Shown one piece after another: positions 8,750 through 18,463 of a DNA stretch of 64,000 nucleotides. Numbering within the stretch: the first letter of the stretch is position 1; every line of letters begins with the position of its first letter. Source of the stretch: an uncultured SAR116 cluster alpha proteobacterium (GTDB lineage: Bacteria; Pseudomonadota; Alphaproteobacteria; Puniceispirillales; Marisalimonadaceae); the NCBI GenBank assembly GCA_902593735.1, contig CACJJL010000005.1:47393-111392 (forward strand), given 5' to 3'. A program made the translations under genes and the position numbers. The notes under the pieces are model-generated. The model did no database searches. It saw nothing but the letters and a program-made list of their open reading frames with translations, and was not told where the DNA came from.

Positions 8750-10129
8750 TTATTTAATTTTATTAATTTTTTTTCTTACCATTTTTGCAATAAACCATAT
8801 AAGAATTAGTATGATTGGAACGCTCAAAGCCAAAAACATTGTTCTTGAAATAATCAAATTGTTGAAATTAATTGGCTTTACCATAGTACTTAAAAGACCA
8901 ACAATATAGTAAGTAATTGCAACTATAGATAAAGACTCAACGGTTTGTTGTAATCTTAATTGAGCTCTAGCTCTCAATTCCATGGATGCTAATAAATTTT
9001 TATTTTGAATTTGAACTCCCATTTCAATTTGTGTTCTTACCAAGTTATCAGCTCTTTGTGCTCTTGTTGCTAATGACTCTAATCTCCTAGAAAAAGCTTC
9101 ACTAGTTCTTACAGCAGGTTGCAATCTTCTACTTAAAAACTCATTGTTTGTTTGAAATGATTCCATTCGATTTTCTCTTAAGTCTTGTATTCTTTGTTCA
9201 ACTAATTTGTAGTATGCAGCTGTAGCCGATAATCGATAATTTGTAGCAGAGTCTATTTCTTCTATCTTTGCTACAACATATGATAATTCGTTTAGGTCTT
9301 TTTGATAGTCAGGATATAAAATAGATTTTTTGTCTAAATTTTTTTTTGCAGTCTTAGAGACTGATTTTGTTATATGTGTAATTTGTTTTTCTAAATTACT
9401 CAAGTTTAAAGTTTCTTGACGAACTTGTGGTAATCCTAATAAAGACAATACTTGATAAGTTTCGAGTTCGACAATTCTTTGTAAAAGTCTACCCGTTCTT
9501 CTTGTTCTAAGATTTTTATTTTGAATGAATACTCTTCTAAACCCAGATCCAAGAAAATTTGTCCTATCAGATTTAAAGGACATAAATACGTTAGCACCAT
9601 CTTCTGCAACTTTTGAACCAGCAAAATTATCATGATAAAAAAATTGTTCTATATCAATTGGTCTGAAGTTATAATTAGAAGGCACCATTTCAATCCATGA
9701 TGATAAAAAATGTTGTCCTGGAAAGTTTTTCAAAAAATCTAATGGTAAAAGCCTTAAAAAATTTTCGTCAAATAATTTAGGTTTGTTTTTGTTTTTATTA
9801 TCAATTTTATTAGAATATATTAGTGTTAAAGATATAAACTCAGTATGACATTCATATCTAACAATTAAATCTTTCCCCTCAGCCACCCAGTATTTTGAAA
9901 CTTCATTTGGTAACCTTTGAAAATTAATCTTCTTCAAAAACTTATCTAGATAATTCCAATTTTTCTTTTCATCATTTTCTTTTATTAAATATGCAAAATG
10001 AAAAGTTCTTAAGTTATTACTTAACTTGATATAAGGTCTAGCATGCAACTCATCTTTAAAAGATAAAATGCTATTTTGGTTAAGTTTTTCCATATTAGTT
10101 GTTTTCAATCTAAAAACTTTAATAAACAT
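8750..10129 (-). CDS. DUF3422 family membrane-anchored protein
   Basis: 459 aa. It opens with the family hallmark DELHARPYIKL (near residue 25), continues with a long coiled-coil helical section (about residues 230-400, rich in R/E/L: LVRTQIEMGVQIQNKNLLASM and similar) and ends with two membrane segments (about 400-455). DUF3422 proteins are widespread in alphaproteobacteria and some others; the function is not known. A start 12 codons downstream (MEKLNQNS) is equally plausible. It is divergent from the following methyltransferase. Confidence 0.88.
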   Translation of the reverse strand: MFIKVFRLKTTNMEKLNQNSILSFKDELHARPYIKLSNNLRTFHFAYLIKENDEKKNWNYLDKFLKKINFQRLPNEVSKYWVAEGKDLIVRYECHTEFISLTLIYSNKIDNKNKNKPKLFDENFLRLLPLDFLKNFPGQHFLSSWIEMVPSNYNFRPIDIEQFFYHDNFAGSKVAEDGANVFMSFKSDRTNFLGSGFRRVFIQNKNLRTRRTGRLLQRIVELETYQVLSLLGLPQVRQETLNLSNLEKQITHITKSVSKTAKKNLDKKSILYPDYQKDLNELSYVVAKIEEIDSATNYRLSATAAYYKLVEQRIQDLRENRMESFQTNNEFLSRRLQPAVRTSEAFSRRLESLATRAQRADNLVRTQIEMGVQIQNKNLLASMELRARAQLRLQQTVESLSIVAITYYIVGLLSTMVKPINFNNLIISRTMFLALSVPIILILIWFIAKMVRKKINKIK

Positions 10130-10214
10130 TAATTAAGAAATTTAAATTTGTAAAACCCAGATTAAAATAATTGGAAAATTTATAAAATTAATTTTATAAA
10201 TTTATAACAAAATT

Positions 10215-11015
10215 ATGAACAATGTAATTAAATTAGAAAGTGTTGAAATGGAATTTAAAGATAGTATTGCAATCATACAACAACAAGCAACTCAAACAAA
10301 TGTTGGTGTCTTGAGAAGACAAGCAATTTTAAGCGAATTAAACTTAAAAAAAAGTCAAACTGTAATAGACATTGGATGTGGAGGTGGTCATTTACTGAAA
10401 GAAATATCATTAGCAATTGGAGAAAAAGGTAAGGTTATAGGTATTGATGGAAGTGAATTTCAAATAAATTCAGCTAAAGAACTATGTGCAAATCTGTCGA
10501 ATGTTCACCTAGTTTGTTGTAATGCAAATAATATTAAAATTGAAAAACAAACATGCGATGCAGTGACATCAACGCAGACACTTGAATATATAGAAAATGT
10601 TGATGACGTATTAAGAGAAGCAAAAAGATTGCAAAAACCAAATTCAAAATTTGTAAACATATCTACATTATGGGATTTTTTTGGCTTTCATGGTCCTGAT
10701 CCAGAAATTAATAAAGTTATGCATGATGCAATGAAAGGTCAAAAACACCCAATGTTGCCTATTCAACTTAGCGGAAAACTCAAAAAATTAGGATATAAAA
10801 ATATTAAAACACAAGAGATTAATTTTTTTATAAGAAATAAAAATGACAATTCTTTTCCTAAATTTCATGAAATTCTTATGATTAATGCTGCGAGAAGCAA
10901 AGGTGTTTCTGAAGAAATCATTTCAAAGTGGCAAAATCAATTAAACAAAGCTGAAAAAGAAGGTGATTTTGCTTTTACTGCATATAGCATATTAACATCA
11001 GCTTATAAGAATTAA
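10215..11015 (+). CDS. Class I SAM-dependent methyltransferase
   Basis: 266 aa. Motif I is VIDIGCGGGHLLKEI (about residues 51-65), followed by the acidic residue that binds the SAM ribose in VIGIDGSEFQI and a motif-IV-like CDAVTSTQTLEYI. It belongs to the UbiE/MenG-like Methyltransf_11 group; the substrate cannot be read from the sequence. The C-terminus is open to 11015 and overlaps the convergent lipoprotein gene by 4 bases. Confidence 0.85.
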   Translation: MNNVIKLESVEMEFKDSIAIIQQQATQTNVGVLRRQAILSELNLKKSQTVIDIGCGGGHLLKEISLAIGEKGKVIGIDGSEFQINSAKELCANLSNVHLVCCNANNIKIEKQTCDAVTSTQTLEYIENVDDVLREAKRLQKPNSKFVNISTLWDFFGFHGPDPEINKVMHDAMKGQKHPMLPIQLSGKLKKLGYKNIKTQEINFFIRNKNDNSFPKFHEILMINAARSKGVSEEIISKWQNQLNKAEKEGDFAFTAYSILTSAYKN

Positions 11016-11476
11016 TTGTGTGGAAGCGACAAAAGTGTAAATGTAATAAAGTTTGTATTTACTCTTTCAGTTTTTCTTTTTAATATTTGAGAATACTTAA
11101 TTTTGATATCACCAGTTTTACATCTTAAAGTTGAATTAAATATACTTTGACCATATAAAATTTTCTCATTTTCTAAATTACTACACTCATTACTTAACAT
11201 TTTTATTATCTGTTTTCTTGCATCTAATTCAGAACGTGTTCTAGACAACTGTAAATTAGTTGACTTTGCAATACCACATGCTCTAAACTCGAAAAGTTTT
11301 TGATTTACATTTTCACACCAGCCAGGAAGAAACCACATAATGTCTTCTTTTTCTTTTTCAGCGCGTATTTCTTGATTTTGAATTAATATTTTTTGTGAAA
11401 CCGTATTTTGTGTATTGCAACTATTTAAATGCATAAACAAATATAAAAGCAGAATAATTTTAAAAAAATTTTTCAT
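11012..11476 (-). CDS. Putative lipoprotein, unknown
   Basis: 154 aa with a lipoprotein signal peptide ending in LNSC (lipobox, Cys 20). The mature part has a charged helix and four further cysteines. No family is recognised. Its start overlaps the end of the upstream DUF4384-like gene by 4 bases, so the two form an operon and may work together at the outer membrane. Confidence 0.65.
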   Translation of the reverse strand: MKNFFKIILLLYLFMHLNSCNTQNTVSQKILIQNQEIRAEKEKEDIMWFLPGWCENVNQKLFEFRACGIAKSTNLQLSRTRSELDARKQIIKMLSNECSNLENEKILYGQSIFNSTLRCKTGDIKIKYSQILKRKTERVNTNFITFTLLSLPHN

Positions 11477-12273
11477 TTTGTGATTGTATAACTAATCCTT
11501 TTTTTTGTCCAATTTCGAACTGGTATGTCAAATAATAACTTTTTCATTTCGTTAAATTCAATGTCTTTATTAAGAGAAATTTTTTGTCTGGAAGCAATCA
11601 AAAGTAAATATTCTGAAACTATATTTTTTTTTATTTTTTCAGACATTAAGAAAAAAATTTCTTTATCCTTAGGAGGAAAATGATAATTATTTTTAACATT
11701 ACCTTTTTGAGGATAAGAAATTAGATTTACAAGTTTATTAGTGTTAACTTCTGGATACCACCCGAAAACATAAAGATAAGCAGGTTCACTTAAACTAATA
11801 TTTATCTTCAGTGTATCTCCATCCTTAGCTAATTTAGAAGATGAGGCTTTAAAAACTTTTTTCTTAGTTCCGTAATCGGTTGTTATATAAAAATTACTAT
11901 TAACATTTTTTCTAATTGCAACAACTTCTGCATCAAAATTTACTCTACATATCTTTTCACCAAGTTCTTCAATTATTTTTTTAGTAAAGTTTGAAATTCT
12001 TTTTATAATTGTGTTATTACCTAAAGATGACCATGTATTTTCATACAATTTGCAATCATCTTGTATACAATTTTCAACTATGTCATTAGATATGCTTTCT
12101 CCTGAAATTCTTCTTATAGCTTCATTCTTTCCATTCATAATAGCTCTTTCACAAGCTTCATTTTGAGAAATATCTGGTCCATAAGAGTATTCCCCCTCAA
12201 CAGAAATTAACTCTTGTGCATTTGAACAAAAAGAAAATAAAATTATAAATACAATATTAAATGCATATCTCAC
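11473..12273 (-). CDS. Exported DUF4384-like protein
   Basis: 266 aa with a signal peptide (residues 1-19). Residues about 25-120 resemble the FlgT-N/LPP20 type of periplasmic domain (EGEYSYGPDISQNEACERA, a many-E/A helix packed on a sheet). Residues about 150-255 match the DUF4384 pattern: LKINISLSEPAYLYVFGWY and a later 'dIPVRNWTKK' end. DUF4384 often accompanies secreted caspase-like or kinase proteins; two caspase-like genes lie a few kilobases away. No gene is seen in the 510 bases upstream. Confidence 0.7.
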   Translation of the reverse strand: MRYAFNIVFIILFSFCSNAQELISVEGEYSYGPDISQNEACERAIMNGKNEAIRRISGESISNDIVENCIQDDCKLYENTWSSLGNNTIIKRISNFTKKIIEELGEKICRVNFDAEVVAIRKNVNSNFYITTDYGTKKKVFKASSSKLAKDGDTLKINISLSEPAYLYVFGWYPEVNTNKLVNLISYPQKGNVKNNYHFPPKDKEIFFLMSEKIKKNIVSEYLLLIASRQKISLNKDIEFNEMKKLLFDIPVRNWTKKRISYTITK

Positions 12274-12784
12274 CTTCTACACTCCATTATGTATTTATAA
12301 CATCTTATCACAAAAATAATATTTTCTTTCATTATAGTTCATTATATATAACTAATTTAAAAAAAAATTAAATAAATTAAATATTACAATTAAATCATTA
12401 AACTTTTATTGGTAAAGTATGAAAATTTAAGCAAAAAAAAATTTTGTTTTAATATTCAAATTTTAGTGTTGAAAATCACTTCAGTATTAATTATTCAACT
12501 AACCAACTTAATTTACAAATCAAAAATAATGTTTATTTATAACAAATCTAATAATCATAAAGAGTAGATTTTTTTTACCATAGTCTTATAAAAATTTAAC
12601 ATCGTAATATAAATTCTAATTAGCTAACATTCTTAACTATTTAAATATAGATTTTTGGCTATGTAAGTTCATAAAACATGATATTTAAAAATTATAAGAA
12701 TAAGGTTTACTTAATATTAATAATTTTGAATTAAAAATTAATATGGTTAGTATAATTTAAAAACAATTTTAGTGGAACTAACTT
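12274..12784. other. Intergenic, AT-rich, no gene seen
   Basis: Very AT-rich, with stops in every frame. I see no tRNA, no strong inverted repeat and no recognisable gene remnant. It must hold the promoters of the divergent genes on each side. It marks the left edge of the gene-poor accessory stretch. Confidence 0.6.
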
Positions 12785-13201
12785 ATGGGATATGTTGAAG
12801 ATACGATTGGGACTGATGAAAGGATTGTTTACACTGTCCAGTTTCATTGGGTATATACTTTTATTGCTTATCTTTATCTTTTATTTCTTGGAATATTTAT
12901 TATTGGTATCATTATATTTATTAAAATGATGATTAATAAATGGACTACTGAAAGAGTACTTACAAACTCTAGATATATTCAAAAAAATGGTTGGATTGCA
13001 AGAAACACTGAAGAAATTAGTATTCACAAAATTGAAGAAGTAGATTTATTGCAAACAATTTTAGGTCGTATTTTAGGTTATGGATCCATAAGTATTTCTG
13101 GGACTGGTTCAGGTAATATACTTTTAAAATCAATTGATGACCCATTAATATTTCAAAAACATTTGAACGACTTAAGGTTTAAGAATAAATCTATATCATA
13201 A
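12785..13201 (+). CDS. Membrane-anchored bacterial PH-domain protein
   Basis: 138 aa. Two hydrophobic segments (about residues 20-52) precede a bacterial pleckstrin-homology (bPH2/DUF304, YdbT-like) domain: TTERVLTNSRYIQKNGW, EEISIHKIEEVDLLQTILGRILGYGSISI and GSGNILLKSIDDP. This layout is common for small inner-membrane proteins of unknown role. It is monocistronic, with 500 bases of empty sequence on both sides. Confidence 0.85.
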   Translation: MGYVEDTIGTDERIVYTVQFHWVYTFIAYLYLLFLGIFIIGIIIFIKMMINKWTTERVLTNSRYIQKNGWIARNTEEISIHKIEEVDLLQTILGRILGYGSISISGTGSGNILLKSIDDPLIFQKHLNDLRFKNKSIS

Positions 13202-13727
13202 TTATTTCAAAAAAGTAAATAGGCTAGTATGACCCTGCTTAAAATGTTTCCTCTTTAAGAGTTAACATTGTAATTATTTATAGTTTCACAAATAAAACTT
13301 TAAAATTGAATAATATACATAATATTAGAAATAGTGCTTTTCATGATTATTTTTGTATTATAGATGAATAATTTATGATTTTGAAATAATATATTCACTT
13401 TTAAAAATTTATATGTATACACATTATTCAAATATACTTAATTAGTTGCATATAACGACATATTTAGATTTTAATTGATAGGTATTTACCTATGGGGGAT
13501 ATGATCAAACACCAAAGGAATATCTAATATTGTATTTTCAAAATAGGACATTTGTTAACTCATTTAAATTCCAATTTTTTTGCAAATAATTTATAGATTA
13601 ACTTGCAATGAATTTTCTACAAAAAATGAATTTATTTAAACGTTGTTAAACCTAAATTGTTAAATCATTTACAATTAATTTTATTTTAAGTATTTTTTAT
13701 AAAATTTCAAAAATTTGAGAGGTTTAG
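13202..13727. other. Intergenic, AT-rich, no gene seen
   Basis: No open frame of note, no tRNA and no clear match to the repeats found elsewhere in the island. The promoter of the following gene must lie at its right end; 'gagagg' just before 13728 is a good ribosome-binding site. Confidence 0.55.
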
Positions 13728-14048
13728 ATGTTTGCAGTCAATGTAACAATAAAAGTTCAAAATGAATTAGCAAAAAAAGCAATCATACTCGCATTAAAAG
13801 ATTGGAGTCACGATCTTTTTCAAAATAACGGATTAATGTTTAGGTGTTTTGTAGATAGAACAGAAAACCAAGTTGAGATTTTCCACGTTTTTCGAACAAA
13901 AGAAGAAATGGAGGAGGTTCGAAAAAATAAATCTAATGAATTTTGGAATCAAATAAAGGATATGGGTGGACAAGTAACAAGATACGAGGGAAATTGTGAA
14001 ATAGAAGTTTCTAAAGGGTTACAAGACTTAGATATAAAATTCAAATAA
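13728..14048 (+). CDS. Small dimeric alpha/beta-barrel (ABM-like) protein
   Basis: 106 aa, no exact family recognised. The length, the strand-helix-strand pattern and the ending (FWNQIKDMGGQVTRYEGN) fit a ferredoxin-like barrel. It aligns over its second half with the protein at 22656-22985 (FQNNGLMFRCFVDRT.. against FKEGLNFSLFIDVS.., and QIKDMGGQVTRYEGN against QIKEMGATMSIVGGN), so these are paralogues within the island. The catalytic role, if any, is unknown. Confidence 0.6.
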   Translation: MFAVNVTIKVQNELAKKAIILALKDWSHDLFQNNGLMFRCFVDRTENQVEIFHVFRTKEEMEEVRKNKSNEFWNQIKDMGGQVTRYEGNCEIEVSKGLQDLDIKFK

Positions 14049-14176
14049 ATTAGTATGAACATTCATATATCCAACTTTAAAAAATTAATTCAAATTTAAT
14101 ATATAAATCACAATAATATTCAAAGAACGATATCAATTACTCTTTACTCATAATATAAATTGATTAGACTATAATA

Positions 14177-14789
14177 ATGAAAGAAAAATAAAGTATTTTG
14201 TTCTTGTGGTTTATGCCAATTATTTCAAAATGATCCATCACCTAAGTATTCTGTAATGTGTTTATGCTAGGATTGTAGATAAGCATTGAGATGGGCTGAA
14301 ACATTTGGGGGAAAAAACCGAAAGTTATGATTTAATCCGTACATTTTCGTTCAGACATTTTTAATTATAATGGTATTCAAAATATGATTGCAATTCAATT
14401 AAGAGATGAATCACGTTCAACAAGGATATATTGCAAAAATTACTTTTTTTGTTTTGCGGTTGATCATATCAACTTTCAAAATAATGTTTTAATAATACAA
14501 CCGTATTATTGTAAGCAAAACTTTGATATTCATATTTAACCATTAGCAATTTTAAATTTACAAGATTATCCTGGAGAATTTGCTGAATTAGGATCCGATA
14601 CTATTCCTATTTTTCATTCTAGAAAATATCCTCAAGAAAAAAAGAGTTCTCTCCATTGATCCAGTATCTAAATGTCTTAGTCCTTCAAAAAATCTTGCTA
14701 AGGCAATAACAATTAGAGAACTTATTTCAAAAATTGGTAAAATTGAAGTTTTGGGTTTAATAAGTGGTCATAATTTAGAAGGCTTATAA
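14177..14789 (+). pseudogene. Decayed copy of the GFA-like gene
   Basis: It aligns through its length with the intact GFA-like protein encoded at 25026-25652. Matches include CSCGLCQLF, SPKYSVMCLC, ALRWAE, IYCKN, FCFAVDHINFQNNV and YPGEFAELGSDTIPVFHSRKYPQE, all in the same order. It is broken by a frameshift near 14193, in-frame stops at the DCR and QAL positions and around 14330 and 14535, and another frameshift near 14643. The zinc-ligand cysteines are still legible, so decay is fairly recent. Confidence 0.85.
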
Positions 14790-14990
14790 AATTAGTTAAT
14801 TCAGAAACAGTATGTTTTTATTAGTATGGTATTTATTTGAAGACATTTAAAAAAAAATTTAAAGGAGATAATTTAACAAATTTTTTTAACTATAGATTTC
14901 TATGTAGTCTGATTAAATAATGAAGCAAGTTTCATTGCAATCATGAATAATTTAAAATATTTCTCGAAAATATAATTTGTATATGTTTTA
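14790..14990 (+). pseudogene. Decayed copy of the NTF2-like gene
   Basis: Directly after the dead GFA gene. It is the degraded first half of a gene like that at 24653-25039: the frame reads KLVNSETV.., then a stop, then FKGDNLTNFFNYRFL, matching NKLILKQEV.., VKGDTKEVENYLSFPNYRFL. At DNA level a stretch around 14890 (taactatagatttct) is almost identical. The right end fades out; the boundary is approximate. The GFA-NTF2 pair was therefore duplicated as a unit. Confidence 0.7.
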
Positions 14991-15170
14991 AAATTATAGA
15001 AATTAATTAAGAAAAGTTTATTCGAGATTAAAAATGGCATTGAGAATAAAAAACTATAATAAATATATTGTAATTAATTTTGCATGGAATAATTATTTTG
15101 TTATTACTAACAAAATAGTTCAATTTTTAGATTTAAAAGTTCAGAGTTTTATTATGAGTAAATTAAAAAA

Positions 15171-15425
15171 ATGAGTACTGGGATAATATTAGGTTTAGGT
15201 CTGATTACCATTGTAATTTCTTTTTATATAATTCTAAATATTCCATATTGGATGCTATTATGGAACAAAAGAAAGGGTAAAAATACAGAATTAGAAAAAA
15301 CTTATCATTTGTGGGTATATTCCTCAGATGATTCACTAAATAAATTTTTAAAATTTTGTATTTACTGTCTTTATGCTTTTGGTATTTACCTTTTTTTTGA
15401 AGAGCTATTATACAGACACTTTTGA
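15171..15425 (+). CDS. Small membrane protein, unknown
   Basis: 84 aa with two hydrophobic segments (about residues 5-27 and 60-80) separated by a polar loop. There is no recognised family. Codon use and hydrophobic pattern favour this strand over the overlapping minus-strand frame. No strong ribosome-binding site is visible, so confidence is modest. Confidence 0.4.
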   Translation: MSTGIILGLGLITIVISFYIILNIPYWMLLWNKRKGKNTELEKTYHLWVYSSDDSLNKFLKFCIYCLYAFGIYLFFEELLYRHF

Positions 15426-15703
15426 ATGAATTAGACCTTACCTGCAAATTCTATAATTAAACTTTTAAATAATATAAAATTTTAAAAAGTGATTAATGTA
15501 TTATAAATGTGAAAATATATTATAACATTTCAAATGATTTATACATGCAATATTAAAAAATAAATTAATTCTTGAGGTTTTTTCTTTTAGATACCAATAA
15601 TTAATCTATAACTTTAGTTGAAAATTATTTCATTTTGATTGAACAATTATAAATAGTAATCTTTGCTTATAATTAGTTAAAAATGTGATTATGACATTCT
15701 AAA

Positions 15704-16108
15704 TTATATGTCTATACCATGTGGAACCAAAAAAACTACAGGTGTTAACCAAAAATCATCATCTTTGAAATTATCGATTATAATTTCCCAGTACACCTCA
15801 CCCTTATCAGCTTGGTGTTTTTTGTGAAAAACACTTACGTTGTCTCCAAAAAGGTGTATCCCAACATTATTAACTAATTCCTGAAAATTATGGCTATTAT
15901 CAGTTTTTAATTTTGAAATTGATGATGTTTTATTATTCATGCCAAACATAGATGCATTAACACTTAAATCAAAATCAATTTTTATTGCTTTCTTTCCATC
16001 AAATTCTTCTTCTACAAGATATGTGTTAATATTTTCACCATAATTTTTGCTAACATTTTTTAAAACATCTTTTAGTGATTTTGGTAATATTCGAACATTA
16101 ACTGCCAT
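15704..16108 (-). CDS. Hypothetical protein of the caspase neighbourhood
   Basis: 134 aa, not recognised, no signal peptide. The start is set by a strong GGAGG placed 6 bases before ATG at 16108 (ttggaggaatatATG). A longer frame beginning at the TTG inside that ribosome-binding site is less likely. Mixed alpha/beta composition, with a VYWEIIIDNFKDDDFWLTPVVFLVP end. It follows the next gene by 18 bases and may be cotranscribed with it. Confidence 0.6.
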   Translation of the reverse strand: MAVNVRILPKSLKDVLKNVSKNYGENINTYLVEEEFDGKKAIKIDFDLSVNASMFGMNNKTSSISKLKTDNSHNFQELVNNVGIHLFGDNVSVFHKKHQADKGEVYWEIIIDNFKDDDFWLTPVVFLVPHGIDI

Positions 16109-16126
16109 ATATTCCTCCAATAAAAA

Positions 16127-16459
16127 TTAATTTTCAAGTATATATTTTTCTAAAACAAATTCAATATTATTCCAATTCCAACCATATTCACTTGCCAATA
16201 TTTCAAAGTGAAGCTTTAGCGGAGACTGCATTATTGATGTTTTAAGTTTTGTTAAGTCTAAGAAATTAAAAGATTGTTTATTTTTAAAACCTAACCAAAC
16301 ATCTAATTTGAAAAAGTGTGTAGAGCTGTTGTTAACATAAAAAGTACATCCAACAAATGTGTCATCAATTAAATCAAGTTGAGCGATCATTTCTTCTACT
16401 TCTGAAGTAGTTTCTTCCAATCTTTCAAGAAATGACAAAATATCTTTATCATAGCTCAT
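16127..16459 (-). CDS. Hypothetical acidic protein
   Basis: 110 aa, unrecognised. It begins with an acidic helix (SFLERLEETTSEVEEMIAQLD) followed by beta-rich text with aromatic residues (FFKLDVWLGF). No signal peptide. It lies 23 bases downstream of the caspase-like gene at 16483-17958 and 18 bases upstream of the 15704-16108 gene, so the three probably form an operon. Confidence 0.55.
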   Translation of the reverse strand: MSYDKDILSFLERLEETTSEVEEMIAQLDLIDDTFVGCTFYVNNSSTHFFKLDVWLGFKNKQSFNFLDLTKLKTSIMQSPLKLHFEILASEYGWNWNNIEFVLEKYILEN

Positions 16460-16482
16460 GAAATAATAACTATCATCATCTA

Positions 16483-17958
16483 CTACCCACCATTATATAT
16501 CTGCACTTTCTGGTCACGACCATAATACCTACGTGCATAGTACGTCATTGTATCTGATAAGTATTCTTTAAGCTCGTTATCACTCACCTTTCCATCTTTG
16601 TTACTATCACCTTCACCACTCATGGCTTTCAAGAAGTACTTAGTGAACAGACTATGTGAGCTATCTTCTTCCCATGATGCCATTTGTCTTTCAGACCCTG
16701 CAGCTATCACTTTTATATTGTTCGGTATAAATGTCTTCTTAGTTTGTATAACTATAGGTGAAGCTCTTGATATGAGTGAGCCTGATTGACTACCACCAGA
16801 GAAACAAGCCTCTAGTATAACTGTCATGGATTTAGAAGGTAATTTACCTAAGTTAGAATATAAAGTTGATAATGGATAACCTGTAAATTCTATTGTTTGT
16901 GAGTCAGTATCTGTAGGTACTAAGTAGGCATCACCTTCTTTGCCGGGTGCACCATGACCTGCATAGTAAATGTATACATTTGATTTATTAGGTTTAATGT
17001 AATTAAAGAGTTTACCTTTATATGATTTATCATTACCAAATACACCTAGCAGTTGAGCACCTGTAGCATCTTTGAGGTAAATAATATTTCCTTCTTTAAT
17101 ACCTTTAGCCTTCATAAAGTATTGTTTAATACCTTCAGCATCAGCATAAGCAGGATTAACATTAGGTATATCCTTACCCATTTTCTTGTAGTTGGCATTA
17201 CCAATGATGACAGCTATATCGTCACGTTTAACTGATGTAGATGGAAAGTTAATAGAGATAGGCTTTAATGGAAACTCTGATTTAGATTTCTTCGAAAGCA
17301 AAATTTCATTTTGTTGTTTTTTCAAGGCTGCAAGTTTTTTTTCTAGCTCTATAAGTTTTTGTGTTTCTTTTAATTTATTTACTGCTCCATCTCTTTTCTT
17401 TCTTTTTTGTTTCTTTTTTCTTTTCGATAAGGCTTGACGTTTAATTTTCTCTATAGATTTGTTTTGCTTGGGTTCAACAGTAGATTTAGTTTTATTGTTT
17501 TTTAAATTCTGAGATGCAACTAAAGTATATTTATTTGAGCCCTCAACAACACAATTTCCCCATATATCAATCGCTTCATCATACATAAAAAAAGAAACAT
17601 TTAACTTTTTTGATTTTTTGAAATACGTATGCTTCCATGGTCTAAAAGACAAATAAGTATGTAGATAAGATTTATCTTTTGTAAAGTAATGAAAATTAAT
17701 TTTTTCGCTATTGTTTTTTGTAACCTCAATTTCATATTTATTATAATAACCACCTTGAGGTGTAATGTTTAAAATATAATTTATAGGGATTATTGATTTG
17801 ACCGTTTCTATACCATAATGAGTATAATCTGAAAGATTAGCTACATCATATTTGGTCATTTGACAATTTAATATGATCTTTTCACTAGATTTAGCATTTG
17901 AAATAAATACTGCAGTAAAGCTTAATAAAATTGTTAGTAGCCTCAAAAAATATTTCAT
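16483..17958 (-). CDS. Secreted caspase-like (C14) protease with EF-hand-like end
   Basis: 491 aa from ATG 17958 (an upstream 22-codon extension lacks a signal and is unlikely). Order: signal peptide (1-22), a domain ending in KLNVSFF..DIWGNCVVEG (about 30-140) homologous to the stand-alone protein at 21562-22140, a Lys/Arg-rich coiled coil (about 165-225), then the caspase domain (about 245-445). Catalytic residues are H335 (YYAGHG) and C385 (EACFSGG). Residues 451-462 (DSNKDGKVSDNE) form a canonical EF-hand calcium loop. It is a periplasmic or secreted cysteine peptidase of the metacaspase-like group, specificity unknown. Confidence 0.85.
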   Translation of the reverse strand: MKYFLRLLTILLSFTAVFISNAKSSEKIILNCQMTKYDVANLSDYTHYGIETVKSIIPINYILNITPQGGYYNKYEIEVTKNNSEKINFHYFTKDKSYLHTYLSFRPWKHTYFKKSKKLNVSFFMYDEAIDIWGNCVVEGSNKYTLVASQNLKNNKTKSTVEPKQNKSIEKIKRQALSKRKKKQKRKKRDGAVNKLKETQKLIELEKKLAALKKQQNEILLSKKSKSEFPLKPISINFPSTSVKRDDIAVIIGNANYKKMGKDIPNVNPAYADAEGIKQYFMKAKGIKEGNIIYLKDATGAQLLGVFGNDKSYKGKLFNYIKPNKSNVYIYYAGHGAPGKEGDAYLVPTDTDSQTIEFTGYPLSTLYSNLGKLPSKSMTVILEACFSGGSQSGSLISRASPIVIQTKKTFIPNNIKVIAAGSERQMASWEEDSSHSLFTKYFLKAMSGEGDSNKDGKVSDNELKEYLSDTMTYYARRYYGRDQKVQIYNGG

Positions 17959-18087
17959 AAATATATAATACCAAGTAAGATATTTTTGTGAAGAAGTTAA
18001 ATTATTAGCATAAAATGTTACCAATCTTTTTTAATATTACAATTAATGATGAAAAAGATGTAACAATTACACAGGCTTGTACGAATT

Positions 18088-18402
18088 TTAAATAATTACA
18101 TGAAATCCTTCGAATTCTGGATGTCCAAGATATATATAATTATGTTGGCCTGCACCTTTGTGTGCTTTTCTAAAAGCATCTGACTTAGTCCAATTTATAA
18201 AGTCGTCTTCTGAAGACCATTCACTATGAGATGCATAAAGTCTATAATTATCTCTAATTTCACCTTTTATTAAATTAAATTTTTTAAAGCCTTTAACATT
18301 ATCTAAATGCGTATTCCTCATTTTCCAAATCTTTTCAAAATCATCTTCACGACCTAAAATAATTTTAAATCTATTCATTGCAATATACATATCTGTCTCC
18401 AA
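18088..18402 (-). CDS. Antibiotic biosynthesis monooxygenase family, probable haem-degrading monooxygenase
   Basis: 104 aa (or 100 aa from the internal ATG before YIAMNRF). The text MNRFKII, YRLYASHSEW, NWTKSDAFRKAHKGAG and LGHPEFEGF is typical of the ABM group that includes IsdG/MhuD-type haem monooxygenases. N10, W71 and H81 sit at the spacing of the IsdG catalytic Asn, Trp and His. It would open haem in the cytoplasm to release iron. It lies 61 bases downstream of an unknown gene that has a Fur-box-like operator, consistent with iron control. Confidence 0.8.
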   Translation of the reverse strand: METDMYIAMNRFKIILGREDDFEKIWKMRNTHLDNVKGFKKFNLIKGEIRDNYRLYASHSEWSSEDDFINWTKSDAFRKAHKGAGQHNYIYLGHPEFEGFHVII

Positions 18403-18463
18403 TATTTTATAATATTATCAAAAAAATGAATTGTAATAAGATTTAACTATTAAAAAATAAAAT

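Noticed and set aside
15205..15447. Minus-strand open frame of 80 codons
   Set aside because: It overlaps the plus-strand small membrane protein almost fully and has an unstructured, mixed composition without a ribosome-binding site.
16462..16480. Second Fur-box-like sequence (about 14 of 19 positions)
   Set aside because: It lies only 3 bases from a start codon and between two operon genes; such a partial match is expected by chance in AT-rich DNA.
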